Assembly (NCBI GenBank): GCA_039621445.1
Contig: CP154954.1
Location: forward strand, 20,260,642-20,324,641
Length of the DNA: 64,000 bases
DNA from: Euglena gracilis
Taxonomy: Eukaryota > Euglenida > Euglenophyceae > Euglenales
Direction: 5' to 3'
Positions 54,360-64,000 of this stretch are shown here, in pieces. The notes beneath the pieces are model-generated. The model made no database searches. It worked only from the letters and a program-made list of their open reading frames with translations, and had not been told where the DNA came from. Position 1 is the first letter of the stretch; every line of letters starts with the position of its first letter. Position numbers and translations under genes: made by a program.

Positions 54360-55204
54360 CCCCAGCAGCGCCCCCCAGCTCCTCAAGGTGCGCACTGACA
54401 CTTTGTTGACCAAAAAAATGATAAAAAAAGTGACAAAATAAAAAGTCCCCTCCACCCCTCAGACACAAATATTTATCCCCCAAAACCCAAAATTTTATCT
54501 CCCGAAAAAGGGGGGAACCGCATTTTTTCTGGTTTTTTTTGCATTTTTCCTTTTTGGTGAAATCGCTCTTCTGTGTTTTTTTCCCCAGTGATTTTTGAAT
54601 CTCTTGCTGGAAAAATTTAGACTGAGAAAAATTCTGTCTTCTGACCCCTATTTCAACAGGCTAACTACCATCTATCCCCGACCGCATGCCTGCAAAGCAA
54701 AAACAAAACCGCAGCACCCACTCACATCAAAGCCAATCCAGGATGACAAACAGACTGCAATGACAGAATTTTGGAAGGGCGGGTGAGCCCATCACTGCGC
54801 AGTCAGACACGTCAGCAGGAGCCAAGCCCGAGCGACTTGTCTACAGCAGAAGGATGGCAGCCTCTGTCGTGTGTTTTGGTTCCCAAAAAACTCCGCTTCA
54901 GAGAAGGTAGAAGGGGGTGTTCCCTTTTCTAACATATTTTTTGAACCCTCCCAACGAGTTTTTTTTTTTAGCACCGGGCGCTCCGGACCAACCACCACTG
55001 GCGCATCAACACCCACCCCCGAGGGGGGGCCACCCAAGAGGGGGGGGCCACCCAAGAGGGGGGGGGGCTTGGGGGATCCACTTTTGGGGGTTTCAATTTG
55101 GGGTCCAATTTTTAGGCACTTTCCACCAAAAATAGCCCCCCCCCCCCCTCCCGGGGCAGCCACTCTGCCCCCCTCTGGGGGGAGGGCAGATCCACGCACC
55201 TCCG
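54360..55204. other. Region without a confident gene
   Basis: AT-rich to 54700, then GC-rich with C/G runs and short direct repeats (GAGGGGGGGCCACCCAA at 55020-55055). Nothing convincing is coding. Confidence 0.45.
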
Positions 55205-55390
55205 ACCCCCCAGGTTTTGGGGTGGGCAGTGCTATGCCACATCCCCCGGCGGAGGTGGAAAGATGGCCAAAAAGGGTATTTTTAGGCACCGGGACCCAAA
55301 ATTGACCCCCCCTTGGAGGGGGATGAGGCTGTTATGGGCAGGCACCCCATGACAAGGCCCCCCGGTTGGTAAAAAGAATCCCATTTGTGT
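55205..55390. mobile_element. Fragment of the 9361-9641 MITE subfamily
   Basis: It shares GGGCAGTGCTATGSCAC, GGGCAGGCACCCCAT and the GGTTGGTAAA right end with the element at 9361-9641. The left terminus was not found. Confidence 0.5.
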
Positions 55391-55786
55391 TGGAGTTTTT
55401 TTTTTCCGGTGGGGGGGGGGGGCGACTTTCCTTCAAAAGAAGCCGCACACCAAACAACCTGCCCACTCGAAACGCATGTGTTAACCTAATGTCAATGATT
55501 TGTTTGTAGATAAGGCAATAATGTGCAAACAATCAGAGGCCGGCATCGCCACAGAAACAAAGACCACAGAGGCAGAAAAAGCAACTGGTGCAGCCAAGGA
55601 ATGCCAGCCATACAGGGGTTCAGCACTGCACCATTTCCAAACAAAAACGAACGAAAACAACGACGATGGGGCGGGGGGGAACCACCTCCAATTACCGACC
55701 ACCCCACAGTCAGGGGTTGAAGGGGACCAAGGAAAAATAGGGGTTTTTTGGCACCCCCCCCCCGGTCAGGGGTTGCAGGTCAGGCC

Positions 55787-55944
55787 CAGGGGTTTTTTTA
55801 AGACTGGGCACACCCCACCCACCCACCCCCTGGGGGGGGGGGTCCCGGGGGACCCACAAAAAAACGGGGGGGGGGGCTCGGCCGGACCCACCCACCCTAC
55901 CCCCCCCCTCCCCCCCGGGGGGTCCACGACTAAAAAAACCCCTG
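55787..55944. mobile_element. hAT-like MITE, CAGGGGTTTTTTTAAG termini
   Basis: Termini CAGGGGTTTTTTTAAG and CTAAAAAAACCCCTG with a perfect 8-bp target duplication gtcaggcc (55779-55786 and 55945-55952). The 158-base body has CCCACCCACCC and a G-run/C-run palindrome. Sister copy at 59179-59354. Confidence 0.85.
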
Positions 55945-56241
55945 GTCAGGCCCCCAGCTTTGGGGGGGTTGGACCAGGAGGCACCCAAAAGAAAACTCCG
56001 AAGGCGCCGAAGGAAAAATTTGACCTCAACATCGGCAACATCGGCGACCCCGGAAATACGGGAAAGCCTGGTGGGGGGGGGGGTCAGACCCCCCGACTAC
56101 CACCCATAGGGTTGCAGGGATTCCCGTACAGCCCTCCCTTGTCGGGGTTGTCGGACCCAAACAAGAAATGCAAATTGCCAAGCCGGCCAAGGGGAAAGGA
56201 AGTGAAAGTTTCTCAACCCAGTTGGCGAAAAGACTGCCCAT

Positions 56242-56630
56242 CAGGCTTTTGCTTAAGGACCCCGGGGGGGGGGGGGGGGGGGTACTGGCTAGCCAATCGG
56301 CTGGACACTGGAAAAAATGGACTAGCTAGACCCCTCCCCCCCGGGGGGGGGGGGGGGGGTTGCGGGGGTCCCCCCAACTGGAAAAAAAATTTCTGCGCGC
56401 CGAGGTGGAAATGAGGTTTTTAATAGGTTTTTGGCTGATCTTGTTCCAAAAATTCCCAAAAATGGCCAAAAACGGGCATTTTTGGCCATTTTTGGGGGTC
56501 CCAAGAAAAATTCCGGCACTTCACGCCGGTCACTGGAAAAAAAAATTTCCACTAGCTAGCTAGCTAGCTAGCCCTGCCAGCAGACCCCCTGGGGGGGGGG
56601 GGGGACTGCAATCCCTTAAGCAGAACCCTG
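56242..56630. mobile_element. hAT-like MITE, CAGGCTTTTGCTTAAG termini
   Basis: Termini CAGGCTTTTGCTTAAGG and CCCTTAAGCAGAACCCTG with a perfect 8-bp duplication ctgcccat (56234-56241 and 56631-56638). The body has G-runs, a CTAGCTAGCTAG tract and a hairpin GGCACTTCACGCC at 56515-56527. It is the most complete copy of the family that also enters gene A at 3922. Confidence 0.88.
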
Positions 56631-57547
56631 CTGCCCATAGCTTCAGTTTGCAATCGGAATGTGGTTTTCAACATGTCACTCATTTTGAAATCATCCAAAG
56701 GTTGCCGGTGGAAAGGAAAAGAATGTTCTCATGTTGCCCATAAAGGTCTATGCATTTTGCAAATGTGAAGAACCAGGAGGATGGGGCTAATCATGTTGCT
56801 GCCGTTGGAATGTTGAATCGAATGCAAACTTTGTCCAGAAGTTGCAATTTGTGTATCCCCCGGGACAATCTTGCAGGGCTAGCACGTGGAAAAAATTTTC
56901 CTGTGACCAGCGCGAAGCACCGAAATATTAAAAAAAAAATAAGGTAAAAGATAAAATTTCAGGACCCAAAACTGGCCAAAAATGCCCATTTTTGGCCCAT
57001 TTTGGAACTTTTTTGGAACAAAGTTAGCAAAATTTCCAATTGGGGGGGGGGCAAACCTGGGGGGGGAGAAAATTTCTCAGACTGCAGAAATAAGCATTTT
57101 GTTAACCAAAAAGTGCCAAAAATGCCAAAATATTGACAAGATTTTTTGTCTCGGGGGGGAAAGAGGGCCAAAACGAGGAATATCAAAATATCCTCATCAA
57201 AATATTTATCCAGGAAAAAAACTCAAAAAAACACAAAAAACACAAATTTTGTCAAATTGAAAAACGAAAAAAAACGCGGTCGTTAGACAAGAGGGGTGGA
57301 CCCCAGGCAGTCTTCTTTGACCCCCCCCATGCCCATTGACCAGACTGGGATCGGGAGAGTCTCCGACGTGTGACTTGGGGCTGCCACTCGATGTGTCGTT
57401 CTCCCTCTCCACAGTGTCGTTCTCTTTCTCTCGCGAAGCACAGAAAGAAGACAAAAACACTTGCTTTATGACTTGCGAGGAGAAAACATACAACAAACAA
57501 ATTTTTTGGATGGAAAATTTTTAAAAAAAACTTGCCGATGCACACCG

Positions 57548-57687
57548 ATGCACAAGCCCTTTGATTTTGAGAAAGATGAGGAGAAAAGCAATGCCGAAAT
57601 CTGGAAAATGCCCCCACCTATTAACTCAAATGCCTCAAAAATGTTTGGAGATGATACCTCCCCCCGTCTAAGGATCAGAAAAGATGG
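57548..57687 (+). CDS. Probable first exon of an unknown gene
   Basis: ATG 57548 opens MHKPFDFEKDEEKSNAEIWK and continues with MPPPINSNASKMFGDD and RLRIRKDG to a consensus donor GG|GTAAGAAC at 57688. Charged, no G-run bias, 46 codons, phase 2 at the end. I do not recognise it and found no second exon in the window. A MITE is inserted right behind the donor (57696), duplicating the donor sequence. Confidence 0.4.
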
Positions 57688-57695
57688 GTAAGAAC

Positions 57696-57965
57696 CAGGC
57701 TTCTTTTTAAGACCCCCGGGGGGGGGGGAGGGGGAGGGTCCCCCCACCCACCCAGGGTGGCGCGGGACCCCCCCCCCGGGGGGGCGGGGACCCCCCCCAA
57801 AATCGGGCCCGTTAAAAGCAATTTTCAAAATTTTTCGGCGCTTTGCGCCGAAAAGGTATACCCAGCGCCTCCGGCGCGGGACCCCCCCCGGGGGGGGGGT
57901 CCGGCCCGGACCCACCAACCCCCCCCCCCCCCAGGGGGGAGTCTGCTGACTCAAAAAGAAGCCTG
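57696..57965. mobile_element. hAT-like MITE inserted at a splice-donor sequence
   Basis: Termini CAGGCTTCTTTTTAAG and CTCAAAAAGAAGCCTG. Perfect 8-bp duplication gtaagaac (57688-57695 and 57966-57973), itself a consensus 5' splice site. Hairpin GGCGCTTTGCGCC at 57837-57849, G-run/C-run arms. Confidence 0.87.
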
Positions 57966-58104
57966 GTAAGAACAAGGGGGTGGTGCTTAATTTGCCAAAA
58001 CATGGGTAAGAAACAGCGGGGGGGGGGTGCTTAGACAAAGGGGAAAATGATTTGGCTCCCAAGAAAAATCCGTCACTTTGCGCCAAAGAAAAATCCACCT
58101 TATT

Positions 58105-58625
58105 TTGGATACCGGGGGGGAAAAAATCTGACCGGGAACAATTGCCGACGAGAAAAAATTCTGCCGGGAAAAATATTGGACGAATCCTTAAAATGCCGGG
58201 AAAAATCCTGAACGCTCGCTTAAACCAGGTGGGAAAAAATATTGGACAGCTAAAAAAAAAACCGCAAAGGTTTTTCGCCGACCAGAATGAGAAAGCATGG
58301 CTGCGCTTGGTAAAAACCAAAAAAAAGTACATTCCGCTGGGGTAGTAAAACCGCCGTGTTGACAGACACGAAACGGTTTCTTGTGCACAACTTATACACA
58401 GGGTCTCTTTGGGGCGGAGTGCAACACCGATTCCCCAGAGGAAGAAATATTCCTGTTGCAAATCGGCACGCAGCGCCGAAGATTTTTTTGGGGGGGTCAT
58501 TCACTGGAGGAAATTGGACTTTCCTTAAATCTGCCGGGAAAAATCCTGGACGGATCCTTAAAAAGGTGGGAAAAATCCTGGACAAAATTTCGTCCAGAAT
58601 TTTTCCCACAACATTTTTTCCCGCA
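58105..58625. repeat. Degenerate tandem repeats with GGGAAAAATCCTGGAC core
   Basis: Units of about 30-40 bases with the core CCGGGAAAAATCCTGGACG, often followed by GATCCTTAAAA, occur at about 58155, 58195, 58230, 58532 and 58567, and once inverted near 58590-58615 (GTCCAGAATTTTTCCC). This may be a satellite or the sub-terminal repeats of an element. Confidence 0.5.
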
Positions 58626-58899
58626 CAAGTTTCCCCCCCCCCCGGTATACAGTGTATAGGCATGTGTCCAGGAATGTACAGGCATTTATCTGTGGTGACC
58701 CCTGACATGCAACCCCTGACCAGGGGGTGGTCGTATTGGTCGTATTCCCAAATGCCAAAAAAATCCGACTTTCCAAGGCCACCAACAACCCCTGACCACG
58801 AGGGGGGGGGGTCGTGCACACCCCCTGACGTGCAACCCCCGAATGGGTGGCAGTCGGGGAACACAGGTGGTCGGGGGCAAGTGGTGGGGGCGGGTGACG

Positions 58900-59150
58900 T
58901 AATGCCATCCTATCCTTCAAAATCTGCTGGTGATGGAGCAGTGCAAGGACGTTGTGCTGATTGGCAAACCGCATCAAACCACCGTCATCGGCAACGGTGC
59001 GGGCAGCCGATGCAACGTGGCAAAGCCCTCAGACGCATCGGTCCATGCGCTGCATCATACGCATCGCAAGCCAACCAAGGCAGTGCCATACGTTGCCGGT
59101 AAACCCAGCCAGGGCTGCCGAGATGAACAACAGTCCTAAATGCACACTCC
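58900..59150 (-). CDS. Possible exon on the minus strand (unrecognised)
   Basis: Minus-strand frames read GNVWHCLGWLAMRMMQRMDR and, after a stop, LMRFANQHNVLALLHHQQIL. A CGGCAG acceptor-like site precedes the first. These helical stretches resemble the style of the gene D exons at 61598-61748, but I cannot join them. The plus strand is also open here. Confidence 0.2.
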
Positions 59151-59178
59151 TCTATCGCAACAGTGAATGGGTTTGCAG

Positions 59179-59354
59179 CAGGGGTTTTTTAAGGCCGGGG
59201 GGAGGGGGTTCCCCCCCCACCCACCCACCCCCTGGGGGTCCCGGGGGGACCCACAAAAAATCGCGAAAAGTGCTGAAATAGTATATCCCAACAGACCCAC
59301 CCACCCTGCCCCCCCTCCCCCCCCCCCGGGGGTCCACGACTAAAAAGATCCCTG
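59179..59354. mobile_element. hAT-like MITE, CAGGGGTTTTTTAAGG termini
   Basis: Termini CAGGGGTTTTTTAAGG and CTAAAAAGATCCCTG with a perfect 8-bp duplication gtttgcag (59171-59178 and 59355-59362). Same family as 55787-55944, sharing CCCACCCACC and GGTCCACGACTAAAAA. Confidence 0.85.
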
Positions 59355-59362
59355 GTTTGCAG

Positions 59363-60590
59363 CCTCCCATGCAATTATACCCAGCCTATTTGTTTTGGGC
59401 AGCACCTCCCCTCCTTGTGGCCGCCAAGAGCGGAAAATCCCCTGAGAAAAATGTTTCTTTGGTGTATACTTTCCTCATCCACTTCTGCCATTGACAAGGC
59501 AGTGATTGGAAAAGGTAAAAAACCTGCAAGGTCTTGGTCTGGATCATTTTGAGGTGCTTCTACCAACTTTGAACAATTGTGAATTGCTGGCCAGAATCCC
59601 ACTTAGGAATTCACTTGACTTTACGCTAAAGAATTGAGAAACCCCACTGGGAGATTCTGGTTTGCCTCCCCTGTGACAAAAGAGCAGCAATCACCCCCCA
59701 AAAAAGTCCCCCCCAAAAAAACCCCTGGGCCAATCGAGCAAAATTCCAAAAATAAGACCCCCCATGAATATTTCGCCCCCCCCCCCTCCTGACAGGTGAA
59801 ACGTTTGCCCGAAAAATTACCAAAAACCTCAATTTCATGCACAAAATTATGAAGTTTTAAAATTGTCAGATTTTTGAAGTGCAAAAAAGCATAGGAAGTT
59901 TCAACATGTATCAATTTACAAATGGCGCGAAGCGCTGGTGGAAAAATTTTACTGATTTGGGGAACTTCATAAAAGATGTTTTTTTTTTCATGTCCGGGTC
60001 TGTCAAGAAAAAAATCAGAAATAAACCCCCCCAAAAATAAGACCCTGGAGGTTTCCAGCAACGGACCCCAAAACAAGCTGTGAGCAATTCCAATCTTTCA
60101 TTTGGGGTGATATTTTCCTTTAAAAAACCATGCAATGGAAAAATGCCAGTCAACAAAGACGGAGGCAGGGGGGCAGGTTCCCAATGAGTCCGAGCCAGAG
60201 GGGAAAAATCGACATTTATTGACCCAACAGCGACACAAGAGTCAAAACTTTCCTTGTATTTATCAGAAGCCAGGATGCTTTACAATTTGTCCCACCGTGG
60301 AAAATGAATCATTGAAAAAAAATTCAAAATTTTCCGAAGAATGATTGAAAGGCAGGGTAGTAGGTAGGAGATCGTTTCCCAGAGCAGGTCAGCAAGTGCA
60401 AAGCATGGAGGACACGCGGGGAGGACATTGCGCGGTGTTCAAACCCTGGCCCAAAAAAAATATGTCTGTGCAGCCCTGCACACCACCAACACTGCCAGCA
60501 TCACCCCAAATGGAACGTACCAGGAGGTGGACAGCCGCCACCCCCAGGCAATGCCGTTTGCCAATGCCAAGGGGCACTCTATTGGGTCAC
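59363..60590. other. Region without a confident gene
   Basis: Mostly AT-rich, with GGCGCGAAGCGCT near 59924 and CCCCCAAAAA tracts. No coding support. Confidence 0.5.
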
Positions 60591-60599
60591 GTCACCTCT

Positions 60600-60794
60600 T
60601 CCAAAAACCACTCAACTCCAGGGTTCAATGTGAGGGCAGGTGGGGCAGTGCCTGCCCGAGAGGCATGGGCCGTCTGCATGTCGATGAATCGGCTCAGGGC
60701 CTCCTCGAGGGCCGTGATGCGCGAGTCCACCACGGCCTGGAACCGTCGCTCCGCCGCCCCCACACGGGCCTGGAGCTTGTCAAACATCACACCC
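60600..60794 (-). CDS. Gene D, exon 3 (coiled-coil protein)
   Basis: After a GGCCCAG acceptor the minus strand reads GVMFDKLQARVGAAERRFQA, VVDSRITALEEALSRFIDMQ and onward for about 60 codons with strong GC-rich codon use, clear of stops. The heptad spacing of Leu/Val/Ile suggests a coiled coil. The 3' limit is uncertain. It is grouped with 61598-61748 and 61985-62230 only by strand, spacing and style. No family is recognised. Confidence 0.45.
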
Positions 60795-61597
60795 CTGGGC
60801 CGTGTCGGCGGGAGTCAGCGGAAAAGCAACAACCTGTTCGCTTCGAGGGGGGGGGGGGGCGGCCATATTATGCCATGAATATGAAACCCTTGAAATTTCC
60901 CAATTTGTATGTCTGGGTTTATTTGCGACGTTTCTGGAGAATTTGTCCTGGCCCTGGGAAAAATCCTAAAGCGGGCGCCTGCAGGGCTCCCAGTCTGGTC
61001 ACCGCGGGGGTTGAGGTGAAAACTCCTCCGGTGCCGAAGGCACTGAAAATTCAGCGGACCTGGAAAAGGCGGGAAGCAGGCTTTTGCTTGAAAACCCCGT
61101 GGTACTCCACTAGCGAGCCATTTTGCTAGAAAAAGCCAATATCCAGGACCGCCCAGAGGGGGGGGGGGCAGGGTAACGCCAACTGGACAAAAAAGTTTTC
61201 CTCTGGCGCTGTGCACTGAGGTGAAAATCAGGTTTTTAATGGTTGGGAAAATGCTGTTGGCCAGGGCTCAGGAGGTGTCCCTGGCTCGCAACCGAAAACA
61301 GGCAAGAAAGCCAGATCCAGCTGGGTTGGATTTTGCAAGCCAGGTTTTTGGAGTGAAACCAAAACAAATCAAAAGGGGCCATCCTTTGGGAATTTTCGAC
61401 CTTTTTCACGGTGTACCATTGCGGGGGGGGTCACACCTTTCGGAGAGGCTTTGCTGCGATAACTTTCTTTCACTCGACTCCGGGGGGGGGGGTCCGCAGC
61501 CTGATTGGGAACTGCTGGCTGGAAAAAAAGTGCTGGCTGGCTGGACGGTTGTTGTTGGGTCCCAGGTTGGGTCCCCTGCGTCAAACTCACCATTTAC

Positions 61598-61748
61598 CAT
61601 GCGCATATGAAGCATGGTCCCAAAAAGAGCTTGTACTCGGAACTGCACAGCCCAGAGCATGCCCTCAACGGTGGCCTCCAGCACCCCCAAGCTTCCCTCC
61701 AGCTTGTGCCAGCTGTTGTGAGCAGGGCGGTCCACACAACGCATGAAT
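61598..61748 (-). CDS. Gene D, exon 2 (helical segment)
   Basis: The minus strand reads MRCVDRPAHNSWHKLEGSLG, VLEATVEGMLWAVQFRVQAL and FGTMLHMRM, ending at a consensus donor ATG|GTAAATG. The acceptor is CCGAG. Long amphipathic helix; unrecognised. A MITE (61770-61874) sits in the intron just upstream. Confidence 0.42.
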
Positions 61749-61769
61749 CTCGGTGGAGGGGGGTGGGGG

Positions 61770-61874
61770 AAGGGTTCGATATAAAGAGAGGAGGGGGGGG
61801 TCTGCGGGCCAGGGGGGGGGTGGGGGGACACCCCCCCACCTAAACCACGTACACCCTCCTTATATCGAACCCTG
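61770..61874. mobile_element. Short MITE, AAGGGTTCGATATAAAG termini
   Basis: The right end CTTATATCGAACCCTG matches the family at 12688-13052; the left end has A for the first C. A perfect 8-bp duplication ggtggggg flanks it (61762-61769 and 61875-61882), although such G-rich sequence could match by chance. Confidence 0.7.
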
Positions 61875-61984
61875 GGTGGGGGGACCCACCTTTCCGTAAC
61901 TAGGGGGGTGGGGGGTTGGGGGAACCCCCCTCCTACCTCCAGTTTTCGGTCGCCGAAAATTTCGGCCATTTTTTGGGGTCAAAA

Positions 61985-62230
61985 AATCAATTCTTCGGCC
62001 TCCGAGGAGGCTCCGGGGAGGCTCCCCATGCGGCCCCCCTGGGGGCGCTCCGCGGTGGCAATGCGCTCCAGCAGGTGGCGGTTCTCCTCCGCCAGCGCCC
62101 CGGAGTTCAGCCGCTCGAGGGCCGCGAGGCGGTGGTCGAGGTCCGCCTCCAGCGTGGCGTGGAGGCGGTGCTCCAGGTGGTGGATCCGCCGCACACCGCT
62201 TTGCTCCCTTGGCGCACCAACCTCCCGGGC
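61985..62230 (-). CDS. Gene D, exon 1 (coiled-coil protein)
   Basis: The minus strand reads PREQSGVRRIHHLEHRLHAT, LEADLDHRLAALERLNSGAL, AEENRHLLERIATAERPQGG and onward to SSEAEELIF and TGA. Leu in heptad spacing and strong GC3 bias support a real coiled-coil exon. It could be a C-terminal exon ending at that TGA, or run into an intron before it. A MITE left end (62232) adjoins its 5' side. Confidence 0.5.
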
Positions 62231-62231
62231 A

Positions 62232-62263
62232 GGGTTCGATATAGGCAGGAGGGGGGGTCAGAC
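62232..62263. mobile_element. Left end of a CAGGGTTCGATAT MITE
   Basis: CAGGGTTCGATATAGGCAGG opens a copy of the 12688-13052 family. It is interrupted after about 30 bases by another element (62264-62392). Its right end was not found with certainty. Confidence 0.5.
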
Positions 62264-62392
62264 CAGACTTTCATTTAGTGCGCCGCGGCGAAGTTTGCCG
62301 CGGCGCAAAAAAAAATTTGAGCCGCGGTTACAAAATTTCCGGTGCCGCGGCGCAGAAAATTTTCTTTCCGCAGTGCACTAAATGAAAGTCTG
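62264..62392. mobile_element. Nested MITE with CAGACTTTCATTTAGTGC termini
   Basis: Perfect 18-base inverted termini (62264-62281 and 62375-62392), flanked by ggtcagac and ggtcggac, an 8-bp duplication with one mismatch. It contains a 10-bp perfect hairpin GCGCCGCGGC / GCCGCGGCGC near 62280-62306. A different family from the CAGG elements; only one copy in the window. Confidence 0.8.
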
Positions 62393-62399
62393 GGTCGGA

Positions 62400-64000
62400 C
62401 CCCCTGCAGTCTGCAGGGTTTCTCACAAATTCATGCTAGGGGCCCTCAATTCTGATTTGTGAATATTCGTGGCACGAATTGGTGGGAACCCTGCAGTGTG
62501 CAAGGGGGGGGATATCCCCAACTCCTGCACAGTGGCGCGGTCAGGGTGACTGAAATTCGGCCCGGAGCGAAGCACCGGGCCGAAAAAGTTTGCCCCCAAA
62601 ATCGGCCAAATCTGCCATGGGGCACATTTTGGGGCAAAAGAATCGCCAAAAATACCAAAAAATTTTCTGCGGAAAGTGCCGGCAGAAAAAAAAATGACCT
62701 TTGGGGGGAGGGGTCGGGTATGCCCCCCCCGGGGTCGGCAGGCCTTTTTTAAGGCGTCTAAAAAAATCCTTAACCCGCCTCAAAATGCGCCTTAAATTTT
62801 TTTTGCCAAATTACCTGAAATTGCCTTAAAGTGCCTCGAAAATTGGGGGGTTGGGGAATTTTCTTCAACCAAGCAAAAATGAAATGCGCAGAATCTCAGG
62901 AAAAAATGGTTTCTGGCATCGCTGGATCATTGCCCATCTAACCAAATCTCCAAAAAATGCATTTTTTTGACTTTTTTTTTCCGATTTTGGACCACATGCA
63001 AAATCGAAACCGTTGGTTCGATGCCGGGACAGCCCTTCAACTGCCCTGGGAAATAACGTCTTAAAAAGCCTTAAAATGCCTTAAAAGCCTTTTTTCTATT
63101 AAAAAAAAATGCCTTAATATGCCTCAACATTTGGGGAAAAAATAGCCTGAAAAATAACAATAATGATCCCTGGTGGTTTTTGGACCCCCCTTCTGGTCCA
63201 GGAGGGAGGGGGTGGAGGAACACCCCCCTCTGACCCGTACACCGTCCATGTATCAAACCCTGGGGTGAGGTTTGTTTTGAGATCAATAGAGCAACCCCCC
63301 AGAAAACTTTCAAATAACAACATGTTGTCCACGTTTGAGCCCTTTCTGCCAAAAGAATTTGTTGAGTCGCACCAATGTTTTTTCCAGCTCCCGACTGCAC
63401 TGGGCTGGCCAAAAACTTTATTCCAACGGATCCTGGAGGGGGGGTCGGTAGGTAGCCTGGCTGGGAGCTGCTGACTGGGAAAAAAAAGGTGCTGGGCTGG
63501 ACCCTGTGGTCTCCGAATATAAGAAAACCCCTCGCTGTCGCTCTGAGGTAAAAAAAAAAAGCCCAGGGAAAAAATTGGACGGTTTTTCAAGGACATGAAA
63601 ACTTTGGATGTTCATGGGACAAAAGCAGGAATTATGACTGTCAAATTGAACTGAAAATCAAATCAGGAGGTACCAACACAAACATATGAATTTTCAGGCC
63701 TCGAAATTAGGAATCACCTCCAAATTGGCACCATTTTGTCAAAATGATGGAGAAAATGGGGAAAAATTTTTGGTGAAAATGTGGTGAGTTTTGGAGGCCA
63801 CAACTGAAAATACGGGGGGGGGGGAGGTGGCGGAATTTTCCTTTGCCAATTTGTTCACCCCAATTTTGTGCGCCTCTGATTTCCTCCCTGCAGGGGGGCT
63901 CCGAGGGACTCACGTCAGGGGGGTCAATTTTCGGACCAAACACCGAAAATCGCAAAATCAGAAAGTCGGTGAAACAAAAAGAAAAACCCCTGCGGGGGGG
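62400..64000. other. Region without a confident gene
   Basis: No exon support. Repeated CCTTAAAATGCC-type units at 62750-62835 and 63058-63125 resemble those near 2265-2320. A hairpin GGAGCGAAGCACC lies near 62563. A possible MITE end (GTATCAAACCCTG) is at 63250-63262. Confidence 0.5.

Overview
The window is nuclear DNA of a eukaryote with a large, repeat-filled genome. GC-rich exons of 60-190 bases sit in long introns, GT..AG splice sites can be phased, dinucleotide microsatellites are long, and DIRS-like, LTR, pogo-like and hAT-like elements are present. There are no operons or bacterial-type intergenic signals. I cannot name the species. A unicellular alga or related protist (a chromerid-type alveolate, for example) is a guess from style, not from a marker gene.

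Layout. 1-3.5 kb has no convincing gene. 3.57-10.5 kb (gene A) and 14.99-23.73 kb (gene B) are two diverged, tandem genes for circularly permuted GTPases of the MTG1/RbgA (YlqF) type, which in known members act in ribosome assembly in mitochondria, plastids or bacteria. Gene B can be modelled as ten exons with matching phases. Gene A has the same exon order, but two of its coding exons are split by short inverted-repeat elements with 8-bp target duplications. 24.45-26.95 kb holds a small four-exon coiled-coil gene (gene C). 29.3-54 kb is a transposon nest: three full-length but broken DIRS-like tyrosine-recombinase retrotransposons (two divergent head to head, one further right), a deletion derivative, an LTR-type element with a 1,382-residue Gag and an aspartic protease but no visible reverse transcriptase, and two tandem pogo-like transposase copies around an LTR-like block. 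54-64 kb is dense with non-autonomous hAT-like elements, one exon with a good splice donor, and a few minus-strand exons of probable coiled-coil protein (gene D).

The main observation is the short-element population. Several families with CAGG...CCTG-type termini, 8-bp target duplications, G-run/C-run arms and often a small GGCRC-TTC-GYGCC hairpin are scattered through introns, intergenic DNA and, twice, the interior of coding exons of gene A. Removing each element plus one target duplication restores a continuous conserved GTPase reading frame. The insertions therefore either create introns (introner-like behaviour) or inactivate the gene. RNA evidence would decide.

Most long open frames over the GT/CA and GGGTGT tracts are microsatellite artefacts and are left out. 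Exon borders are my own readings from splice signals, phase and A/B comparison; none has transcript support.
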